Part shown: positions 1-6,829 of the stretch, one piece after another
How the letters are laid out: every line of letters begins with the position of its first letter
Position numbering within the stretch: position 1 is the first letter of the stretch
Assembly (NCBI GenBank): GCA_037447655.1
Contig: JBBHKE010000742.1
Location: 109,078 to 119,262 of the forward strand
Direction of reading: 5' to 3'
Length of the DNA: 10,185 bases
Source of the DNA: Zygnema cylindricum
Taxonomy: Eukaryota; Streptophyta; Zygnematophyceae; Zygnematales; Zygnemataceae
Program-made: the position numbers and the translations under genes
The notes under the pieces: generated by a model
Told to the model about the DNA's origin: nothing
The model's database searches: none
Seen by the model: the letters and a program-made list of their open reading frames with translations, nothing else

Positions 1-414
1 GGATATGTATTATATGTGGGTGATGGGGCTTGCTGTTGGAGTAGCAAACAACAAAAGGTTATTGCTCAGTCCACCATGGAGGCTGAGTATATGGCCTCTT
101 GCTCTGCTGTAAAAGAATTGATGTGGGTCAAGTCTTTGCTTGGTGAGCTTGGTCACCTTAAGAGTGGTGTGCAGAAAATATTTTGTGATAATCAGGCAGC
201 AATCGCTATTTCTGCCAATCCTAAACATCATTTTAAAGCCAAACACATGGACATCAGATTCAGCTTTGTTAAAAAAAAAGTAGAAAACAAAATAATCAGT
301 TTAGAGTACAGACCAGATAGTGAGATAATAGCAGATATGATGACCAAACCTGTGCCTTCCCCTAAGCTAATTTTCTGCAGGGAGAAGTGTGGTCTGAAAT
401 TAAAGATTGACTAG
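1..414 (+). CDS. pol: Ty1/copia polyprotein, C-terminal RNase H (5' partial)
   Basis: The frame is open from base 1 to a TAG at 412-414, so the start lies upstream of the window. It reads as the C-terminal half of the RNase H domain of a Ty1/copia Pol polyprotein, the enzyme that degrades the RNA strand of the RNA-DNA hybrid during reverse transcription in the virus-like particle. Visible family signatures are WSSKQQ (about residues 13-18), QSTMEAEY near residues 24-31 (catalytic Glu region), CDNQAAI near residues 63-69 (catalytic Asp), then KHMDIRF, and the closing ADMMTKP block with a REKCGL tail. No frameshift or internal stop is present, so this end could belong to a fairly young element. 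The stop lies 13 bp before a polypurine run and the presumed 3' LTR. The protease, integrase and RT domains must lie to the left of the window. Confidence 0.93.
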   Translation, partial: GYVLYVGDGACCWSSKQQKVIAQSTMEAEYMASCSAVKELMWVKSLLGELGHLKSGVQKIFCDNQAAIAISANPKHHFKAKHMDIRFSFVKKKVENKIISLEYRPDSEIIADMMTKPVPSPKLIFCREKCGLKLKID

Positions 415-416
415 AA

Positions 417-427
417 AATAAGGGGAG
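417..427 (+). other. copia polypurine tract
   Basis: A purine-rich run (ending AAGGGGAG, with one T near its start) sits just after the Pol stop codon and directly before a TGTAGAAAC that looks like an LTR start. This is the expected position and composition of the plus-strand primer of LTR retrotransposons. Confidence 0.7.
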
Positions 428-639
428 TGTAGAAACTAATGGTTTTAAAGTATTTTTTAGGTTTGAAAAGAAATAAAGAAGCCGAGGCAGTCTACCTCTA
501 ACTTCTCTCTCCAACTTTGAAACTTGTCGTAGTCACTGAGAAATTGGAGAGGAAGCTAGAGCCATGGCACCTAGGCTATCCTGAGGTTTACGGGAAATTT
601 ATATTAGTTAGGGTTTATTTATTTAAAAGGTTATTTGCC

Positions 640-712
640 CGCGACAGGATTTGATCCTTGTACCTACCGGCCGACAGACAGGAAATAGCCGGTAGCCTTA
701 GCCGTTAACTCT
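640..712 (-). other. tRNA-like / SINE-like segment with hairpin
   Basis: Read on the minus strand, GGATCAAATCC (647-657) matches 9 of 11 positions of the pol III B-box (GGTTCGANTCC). About 45 nt upstream, a GGCTAAGGC stretch resembles the D-arm/A-box region of leucine- or serine-type tRNAs. Between them an 8-bp perfect inverted repeat, CTACCGGC/GCCGGTAG (664-671 and 688-695), forms an arm. The T-stem pairs poorly and no clean acceptor stem is seen, so this is not an intact tRNA. It could be a decayed tRNA gene, the head of a tRNA-derived SINE, or chance. Confidence 0.25.
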
Positions 713-861
713 AGGATTAATGTTACGTAGTATATAGTTTGATGTATATTTAAATATGTATACGTACGATAAATCTTTTAACTGTAATGGATTACGGGAT
801 ACATAGATCCAGTAATATATAATGTACGAATTACGGTACGGACGAAAAATCAATACCGCGC

Positions 862-1133
862 ATTTGTTTCGTACTTGAAACAAATACCACGCATGTATTT
901 ATTACGGCTACGATTAAATCTTAATTTAATCGGACGCCCGCGATTAGCGCCGAGATCCCGGAAAAAGATTTCGGCGGTTTATGGCCATCGCCACATCGGA
1001 TGACACGTGGCGAAATTACATTAGATCGTGGAATCTCCGGAGATTATGGCACCGAATCCGGATATGACATTTGTCGACATTTGGGCCATGTCGTACAATG
1101 TTCGTACATAAAGTACACCGGCAGCTGTACTTT
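862..1133. repeat. cluster of perfect short hairpins in the LTR
   Basis: Three perfect stem-loops lie close together: 862-870 with 877-885 (9-bp stem, 6-nt loop), 911-919 with 924-932 (9-bp stem CGATTAAAT/ATTTAATCG, 4-nt loop), and 1110-1117 with 1126-1133 (8-bp stem AAAGTACA/TGTACTTT, 8-nt loop). The arm at 664-695 makes a fourth. Their role is unknown. They may be structural elements of the LTR transcript or part of an unrecognised insertion. Confidence 0.6.
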
Positions 1134-1478
1134 TACGTACGGAACAGTATTCTGATTGGTTCCATACATCAGTAGATAGAGTCTGTGAGAGAGATAGGAC
1201 TTAGAAAAATTAGGAGATAGGACCCTCTCTCCCAGAGAGCTTCTGTACAAAAGGTCAACTTTGACCCTCCATAACTTACTGCTCAGGGGAGCAAATTCAG
1301 AGATTCTTTTTGCTATCAACTCAGGGGAGTCTTGCCTTCACAGGGGTGCAGGTAGTCAGGGTTTTTGTTTGCCAGGGTGGCAGTTATTTTTGCTGAAACA
1401 CAAAGGGGTTAGGATTATCCTAGAGGCTTCTTGGAAGCTGTCCACTCTGAGGACTTATGGAGGTCTCAGAGTTTCAAT

Positions 1479-2690
1479 CATTTCGGACGAGATAAAACAA
1501 ATGCACGAGTCGCTGAGGTGTATTATTGGCTGAACATGACTCAAGAAATTGCAAAATATGTCAAAACATGTGACTCGTGTAACTTGAACAAATCGGAGGC
1601 GGGAAGTCCCAGACTTTTACAACCTCTTCCGATACCGTCAGTGCCCTGGAAAGTGATTTCAATGGACTTTATTGTTGCACTTCCAACGACACCAAAAGGA
1701 TATGACTCTATATTGGTCTTCATGGATTACCTTACAAAAATGGCCCATTTCATACCTACGACAACCACAGCTACAGCTCACGACGTGGCAAATCTATTCT
1801 TTCGAGAGATTTTCAGCCATCATGGGCTTCCGAAAAATATCTTAAGTGATCGTGATCGAAAATTTGTCAATCACGTTTGGAGGAATCTGTTCGAGTTGTG
1901 TGGAACGCAGCTTGCCATGTCCACAACGTACCACCCTCAGATAGACGTTCATACCGAAAGAGTGACCATAACGTTGGAGGAGGCTTTAAAGGCTTATGTA
2001 TCGATGCACCAAACAGACTGGGTGAACCATTTGACAACAATTGAGGTAGTATACAACAGTGTTGCGCACTCATCGACTAATGATATGTCTTTCTCTCTCA
2101 ATATTCGACAGCCTACCCTTCCCCATAATTTATTGGTCACCAAATGCCCTACACCGGCCGCTATGGACTTTGCGCGGACGTTGCAAGTGAATCTCGATAA
2201 GGCGGCGAAGGCCCTCCAACAAACAAAAGATCGCCAAAAGTCGCAAGCCGGCGCATCGGAAGGACATCGACTTTCGTGTGGGACACAAGGTTTGCCTAAA
2301 CATGGCACACATGTCATTCCCAAGTGCGATTTCAAGGAAATTAGCGCCACGGTTCACGCGACCATTCACCATCCTTTCCAAAGTGAAGGACGCGGCTTAC
2401 AAACTTGATATTCTAAATGAATGGAAGATTCACAATGTGTTTCATGTTTCACTCCTCAAACCGTTTCGTGATCCTTGTTGGGTTTTTCCTCATCGCCAAT
2501 CTACCCCGCTACCTATAGTCCAAGGTACCGCGGATGAATACGAAGTGGAACACATTCTAGAGTTGCGTCGCCGCCAAAATTTTGACTTAACGCAATAGTT
2601 AGTGCGGTGGAAAGGTTATGGAGTGGAGGACAATTCTTGGGTAGACGAAAAATATCTTCATTCCCCCGATTGGCTGCGCCGGGTTCTGCA
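1479..2690 (+). pseudogene. pol: Ty3/gypsy chromovirus integrase with chromodomain, broken
   Basis: Coding begins abruptly at 1479 within the integrase zinc finger. The second His (HFGRDKT) and the CDSC cysteine pair (1569-1580) are present, but the first His is lost upstream, where the copia LTR abuts. The catalytic core follows with Asp at 1665-1667 (SMDF), Asp at 1848-1850 (SDRD) and Glu at 1956-1958 (HTERV). The spacing of 35 residues between the second and third acids is the DD35E pattern. A frameshift lies near 2247-2253 (one base gained or two lost). After it come the GPY/F-like module (RPFTIL near 2365, HVSLLKP near 2450) and a chromodomain beginning EYEVEHIL (about 2538). A TAG at 2596-2598 interrupts the chromodomain directly before LVRWKGYG. 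The cage-type Tyr, Trp and Tyr positions remain. Such integrases insert the DNA copy, and the chromodomain steers it to marked chromatin. This copy cannot make a full protein. Confidence 0.92.
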
Positions 2691-3183
2691 GAGTGCGGAC
2701 ACTCAGCATAATCGGAGGCTCAGTCGCACTAAGCACAAAAGGGGAACGAATCGCAGTATCGCAACAGTCGCAGTCATCTTGGGAAAGCGGCGAGGAAACG
2801 CACCGGCGAAGGTAACGGACCAAAGCACTATGGTTGCGCAACCACCTAAGCGCAACGTAATAATGACGCTGTCAGAGAATGGCAGCGCCACCGCTGCACT
2901 AACAGAAAAGCGCAACGGCGTAGTTGAGAATCGTAACCTTTGTGAGGTCGAACTCTCGGTATCGTCGCAACAGCGCAATTTACGAAACTTTGGACGCTGC
3001 TATGAATTCGCACGCTGCGACGCTTTGAAGAGTCGAATCACAGCACCTTCAACCCTTTCAGCTAAAGCCGCCATTAGTTCTCGCGACCAACCTAGTTTGA
3101 GCAGCTTGGAGAGCATCTCGCTCCGCAGCGCCAGCTTACCCTCGCTTTTCGAGTTGCCTGAACAATCCCGTACAGCCGCATCC
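2691..3183 (+). other. open linker after the chromodomain
   Basis: The chromodomain frame stays open from 2599 to 3369. This middle part codes for a Ser-, Ala-, Arg- and Asn-rich, low-complexity stretch with recurring CGCAA and CGCAG units. I recognise no domain. It may be a disordered C-terminal tail of the integrase, or a formerly untranslated spacer before a second ORF that happens to be open. It has a higher GC content than the flanks. Confidence 0.4.
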
Positions 3184-4461
3184 ATGGCGTCGTCGGCCTC
3201 TCCACCACCAAAAAAGAGGAGACTCGTACGAGTGGGGCAGGAGTATACACCTCGCCAAGATAGATTGTTAGTCGCGGCGGAGGTCATGGTAGAGGCCGGT
3301 AGGAGAAGGGGAATGGTTGAAGAACCGCAAAAAGGAGAGATTGCTAATAATGCGCAAGTACACGGAAACTAGTGGAGGGGAGGGGTCAGAAAATTCACAC
3401 GACCTCGAGTATAACCCACTTAAAGAGGGGGACCGAGAGGATGAAGAATATCACGAGCTCCCGACGTAGAGGAACTGGAGCGAGAACCGACACCTCCACC
3501 GATAGAGGAACGTGCCTTTCATATGGAGGTGATGAGGGATTCAAATAAAGAGAGTACCGCCGACGAGCAGCCTTCAAAGAGCTCGAAAAAGAAGGCCGAG
3601 GCGCACTACCCTAGTGGGGATGATGTGTTCATCCTCTGACGAGAGGAAGCGGAAACGGAATGGGAAAGTGAAAGAGAATAATAAATGTCTGATTATCTTT
3701 TTCCACTACATACCGACCCGAAATTTCCCGATCTCGCCTTCAGCTTTGTCAAACGCTATTACTAGGATCCTTCGGAGTGGCCAGCAGGGTGGCGCACAAG
3801 AAAATCTAGAGAACCAATCAATATCCCTACCAGTGTGCCATCACACCCGGTATGGAATTTCATGAGAACGAAGGACTTGGGGAACAATCACAAAGGTTAT
3901 GTGCAATTAAACCCTCATGCATTACCGTTCGTGGAGGTAGTCGAGGAACACTACCGGTACAATGTGGACGTTCCACGATTACTCCACCATTACCATCCAT
4001 GGGATGTCCGCCTACACGACATCATTTCGCGGGCAGAAGTCACACTTGGAGTGCGAACACTCAAGTTAGACCGGAAATATACCCTGCAGCGAGCTCGAGC
4101 TACCAAGAAGCACGTTTCCTTCAAATTGAGGAAAGCACCTCGGTGGGAACCAGCGAACAAAGAGGCAGCAGAGGCTCTGCAAATTGCAACATCGAAAGCT
4201 CCCCAAAGCCCAACACCAGAAGCATCTGCACCTGAGGCAACTCTTCCACAGTCTTTAGAGCCAGTGCCTGCACCGGAAGAATAAGGGGACCAGCTACGGG
4301 AGCTAGTCCTCTAGAGACACTTGGCAGCAACGGATCACCACGTCGCACTCTTGGAAACCCGATGTGTGAAGCTCCAAAACAAATTGGATACCCTGCGATA
4401 AGAATTTGAGGAGTATCGAGAGGAAACCTACGAAATGCTCTATCAGCTCCGGTCGCCCTGA
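3184..4461 (+). pseudogene. extra chromovirus reading frame between integrase and 3' LTR, unknown function
   Basis: Protein-like sequence runs from an ATG with a strong initiation context (CCATGG, 3182-3187) to a TGA at 4459-4461, about 20 bp before the LTR. The start carries a basic, NLS-like PPPKKRRL. A short segment (about 3368-3466) reads in the next frame as acidic sequence (SGGEGSENSHDLE, DREDEEYHE). Reading then returns to the first frame with PTPPPIEER, a Lys-rich patch, and TGA at 3637. In the same frame follow TAA TAA (3679-3684), an ATG at 3685, TAG at 3763, a long open part (3766-4281) with HYHPWDVRLHD and a Pro/Ala/Glu-rich tail, then stops at 4282, 4312 and 4399. The last stretch has Leu-spaced heptads (LLETRCVKLQNKL) suggesting a coiled coil. 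There is no zinc knuckle, RT or envelope-like membrane segment. I do not recognise the family. It could be a second ORF or a C-terminal Pol extension. Confidence 0.6.
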
Positions 4462-4474
4462 GTAAGTACCATTC

Positions 4475-4481
4475 GGAGGGG
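4475..4481 (+). other. chromovirus polypurine tract
   Basis: A purine run, GGAGGGG, follows the last stop of the extra frame and directly precedes TGGTGAATCC, the presumed LTR start. This is the normal place for the plus-strand primer. Confidence 0.55.
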
Positions 4482-4544
4482 TGGTGAATCCTTAGTGGGA
4501 GGCACTATAGCAGGGTTACAAAACTATGTACAGTATAGGTTGTT

Positions 4545-4675
4545 GTTGCGGTTCAGAGCAGCGCAGCTGCGATGCGGACGAGCGCAGTATAGCAGCGGAG
4601 CAACGCAGCGTAGTAGTATAGCAACGTAACGTAGCAAAATAGCGAGGCAACGTAGCGGTATAGCAACGCCGCAAA
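4545..4675 (+). repeat. degenerate GC-rich tandem repeat in LTR U3
   Basis: Imperfect units of about 15-25 bp built from GTATAGCAACG, GCAGCG and GTAGC recur some five to seven times directly upstream of the TATA box. In LTRs such U3 repeats often act as enhancer arrays, but here that is inference from position only. Confidence 0.6.
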
Positions 4676-4696
4676 ATGTAGATTTGACTAGATTGT

Positions 4697-4703
4697 TATA
4701 TAA
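4697..4703 (+). promoter_or_regulatory. TATA box of the chromovirus LTR
   Basis: TATATAA followed by GAGAG, about 215 bp into the LTR and just after the U3 repeat. It is placed to drive element transcription, starting about 30 bp downstream. Confidence 0.55.
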
Positions 4704-4870
4704 GAGAGTTGGATAGATCGTGGTTGACCGATAAGTCCCACGTGTACGTAAGGATAGTACTTAGTTGACTAGCAGCTGATTAGTTTAAATAGTCCATTAA
4801 ACCTAATCAACATGAGACTCTTCAATAGACCTTTACGGGGAGCTGCTAATCTTGTAATCTCTTCCCGATT

Positions 4871-4876
4871 AATAAA
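4871..4876 (+). terminator. poly(A) signal of the chromovirus LTR
   Basis: AATAAA lies about 170 bp after the TATA box, a plausible distance for the end of the R region. A T/TG-rich stretch (about 4885-4900) follows, as is usual after cleavage sites. Confidence 0.45.
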
Positions 4877-4988
4877 ACTCAATCCTTTCTGTGAATGTTG
4901 TGTACCTTACAGCCGCTACGAGGGGATTCTTGGGGATTATTCCGCTGTGCACTTTGAGTGTGGTGTCATTATCTTGTCCCTTTTACCT

Positions 4989-5221
4989 GTACAGTACACC
5001 GGGTATCGCTATTATTCTTAACAAAGTTTTCGCCTCTTAAACCAACTTTTCTTTGTGCACACTTGTCCCATTTTTGTATTGAGAATGCCAATCGGAAGGT
5101 GAGAACCTCGCCTTCTAATCACAATCGTCAGATCCTAAATCTGGCACGTATGTACGGAGATAAGATGTTTGAAGTGGCAAAAAAAACAATAAAAGTAATA
5201 TCTATTCACGGTGTACTGTAC
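4989..5221. mobile_element. element D: short inverted-repeat element
   Basis: Perfect 13-bp inverted ends: GTACAGTACACCG (4989-5001) and CGGTGTACTGTAC (5209-5221). If TA is the duplicated target (4990-4991 and 5219-5220), the element begins CAGT and ends ACTG, as in many Tc1/mariner-type elements. The left end continues as GGTATCGCTATTA, close to the left end of element C (GCTTTCGCTATTA), so D looks like a diverged relative of C with different interior. It is non-coding. Confidence 0.45.
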
Positions 5222-5240
5222 CAAGCGACTGCCATCAAGT

Positions 5241-5252
5241 TGCCAATTGGCA
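5241..5252. repeat. 12-bp perfect palindrome
   Basis: TGCCAATTGGCA lies two bases left of element A, in the short gap between D and A. It may have formed from tandem element ends or be a hairpin. Its function is unknown. Confidence 0.7.
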
Positions 5253-5474
5253 GCTACACCGCGAATCGTAATTAGAGTAAAAAACGCTAATTCGGTCGCC
5301 CTAAATTCGACTCTATCACGATAAATAGATTAAATGGTTATAATTATTCACTATTCTATTTAAGGTAAGGTTTAATTAGCGTAACAAATTACAATATAGG
5401 TTCGTTTTAAATATTGTGGAGTACAAACGACGTCCGACCGTGTATAATTGTACTTTATAAGTAATAAGGTACAA

Positions 5475-5606
5475 ATAATCATTTAATTGAATCGCGCTCG
5501 CACGTGAAATCGCACTAAACAAAAAATCAATCACATCGAAAAAAAGTCGTTCGCATAACTCTCGTCCGTCGACAGCATCGTCGTCAGTGTGAACATTAAC
5601 TGACAT
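5475..5606 (-). other. conserved core ORF shared by elements A and B (copy in A)
   Basis: Starting from ATG at 5604-5606 on the minus strand, this stretch begins MSVNVHTDDDAVDGRELCER and continues through FFDVIDFLFSAIS. It matches the copy in B with only a handful of substitutions, while the rest of A and B is clearly more diverged. In A the frame stays open to 5376. I recognise no family. It could be a captured host exon, a remnant of a coding parent element, or a conserved DNA or RNA element that happens to be open. Confidence 0.4.
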
Positions 5607-5759
5607 TAAGCGCGATAAATAGTACTAACGTCATAATGACGTCAAAATTATACGGACTGGCAAATTTTGTACGTCTACGTAATTTAGTGTTCGTAATTTC
5701 AGCGCGGATAATTATTGCCGACATAACCCAATATAGAGTACTTAAATAAATTAGAGTAA

Positions 5760-6705
5760 GGGGGTGTCCCATGTTTTAAAGTATGTACTTTTCTTTGTCT
5801 TTTTGCCTAAAATTCAGGGAACTGACAAAAACTTTAGCTGTACGAAAAAATCATTTTTACCAACGTAGAGTGAACGTCAATTCATACTTTAAATGTACGA
5901 CGTGTTTGTCTTCATGTGAATGCATTTTGGCGTTTTTCCCTTTTCGACCCCGGGGCAAGAGAATCCAACCCAAAAAGAAGCTTCTTCCAAAATCACCTCG
6001 AGGGGGTGATTTTTGTTTAAGTAACGCCCAAACAGCGAATGAAAAACGAACCACGCATGCGTCACACGATTTGTAAAATTTTAGGACGAAGGAGAGTCCT
6101 CGCTGTTTTTCTTCGTGCCCGTCACGCGCTATGTACAAAAAAAAATTGCAGGGGTCTCGGACCTCCACTTTCAATCATGGGTTCTTTGCAAAAAAAATCG
6201 TCGTCGTCGCCTCTCTTCTCTCCCTCTCACACCATCGCTTGTATCTCACACTTTTTAAAATGAGACACGACAATATTGGTATAAAATGAAAGATATTTTA
6301 AAAATATTTTTTTCTAACAATTTTTAGGTTATTTTTTGAATGGCAGGTCGAGTGAGAAAAGTAGAAAAAACGAAATCGGAAAACCATGGCGGAAAGTTCT
6401 TGAATCCGTGACGTCGACGTTGTCACAAGCGAGCGTGACGTCACAATGTCAACAAACCCTAAACATCTATAATTTCACAAAAATCTAGACGTCTTCCACT
6501 GTCGCTATTTTTGTTGGCGTCACCAATCGTCGGAAGTTTTGTTGTTCTCTTCAATTGTCACAATTTGTACATACGTCTACAACCGTCACATGTCAAAGTT
6601 CCGATTTCATTTTCGCACATAGGGACGCTTTTCAAAGTAGTACGACGAATCTTCACTATAGTCCAAAATACTTTATCAAAGTACCGATTACATGGGGACA
6701 CCCCC
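5760..6705. mobile_element. PIF/Harbinger-type non-autonomous element, 946 bp, inside A
   Basis: Inverted ends GGGGGTGTCCC (5760-5770) and GGGGACACCCCC (6694-6705) are flanked by TAA on both sides (5757-5759 and 6706-6708). The three-base TWA duplication and G-rich tips are typical of PIF/Harbinger elements. Element B holds the same target with a single TTA (6942-6944), which confirms the insertion edges. I find no transposase or Myb-like ORF, and the open frames inside look accidental. The interior has a perfect hairpin (5989-6013), a 12-bp palindrome AAGAAGCTTCTT (5975-5986), a 10-bp palindrome ACGTCGACGT (6411-6420) and a CRE-like TGACGTCA (6436-6443). The left and right interiors do not obviously match, so it is not a simple foldback. 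Confidence 0.85.
5989..6013. repeat. perfect hairpin in the Harbinger-type element
   Basis: A 9-bp stem AAAATCACC/GGTGATTTT with a 7-nt loop, followed by T-rich sequence. It could be a structured site in the element or a weak pol III-like stop. Nothing further can be said. Confidence 0.6.
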
Positions 6706-6829
6706 TAAACTTCCTCTGTGAAAAAGCTGTATTGCACAAATTAGCGTTCATAACTCTAATTGTTTTTTTTTTTTGTTTTTTACTCTAATTTTTTCTTTAC
6801 TCAAGTTACGATTCGGATGTACCGTACAA

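Larger units (their letters stand above)
428..1476 (+). mobile_element. probable 3' LTR of the copia element
   Basis: The left edge is set by TG directly after the polypurine tract. The right edge is inferred: at 1471-1476 the sequence reads GTTTCA and chromovirus coding resumes at 1479. The start TGTAGAAACT and the reverse complement of the end (TGAAACTCT) match partly, as expected for LTR tips. ATCAT (1477-1481) could be the 5-bp target duplication, but its partner is outside the window. The stretch of about 1,050 bp has no credible ORF. It contains an AATAAA-type site near 473, several hairpins, a 10-bp direct repeat GAGATAGGAC (1191-1200 and 1214-1223) and another, CTCAGGGGAG (1282-1291 and 1320-1329). 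The LTR may itself carry an insertion, since the tRNA-like and hairpin-rich section at 640-1133 differs in style from the rest. The 5' LTR is needed to prove the ends. Confidence 0.5.
4482..4988 (+). mobile_element. chromovirus 3' LTR (right end uncertain)
   Basis: The left edge follows from the TG after the polypurine tract. Inside are, in the right order for U3-R-U5, a GC-rich degenerate repeat (about 4545-4675), a TATA box (4697-4703) and an AATAAA (4871-4876). No ORF is credible. The right end is not resolved: the short element D starts at about 4989, and the LTR may end before it or resume after it. The TTAACA at 5018-5023 looks like an LTR end but lies inside D. Confidence 0.6.
5255..6821 (-). 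mobile_element. element A: ~620-bp inverted-repeat element, split by a Harbinger-type insertion
   Basis: The left end is TACACCGCGAATCGTA and the right end reads TACGATTCGGATGTA, giving inverted tips. Leaving out the inserted element and one TAA (949 bp), A is 618 bp and aligns along its length with the reverse complement of element B. The flanks fit a TA target, but no longer duplication is visible. It carries the paired motif ATTAGMGT-N5-ACKCTAAT near both ends (5271-5291 and 6740-6760). No transposase is encoded, so it would be a non-autonomous element (MITE-like) needing a partner elsewhere. Confidence 0.75.

Noticed and set aside
2703-3287. Two minus-strand frames of 91 and 95 codons opposite the linker
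   Set aside because: They mirror the GC-rich open plus-strand frame, which continues directly from the chromodomain; no sign of independent coding.
5018-5023. TTAACA as the right end of the chromovirus LTR
   Set aside because: It looks like a typical LTR tip but lies inside element D, whose inverted ends are stronger evidence.
5857-6174. Minus-strand frame of 105 codons in the Harbinger-type element
   Set aside because: No transposase or Myb-like features, and it runs through a hairpin and low-complexity stretches; it looks accidental.
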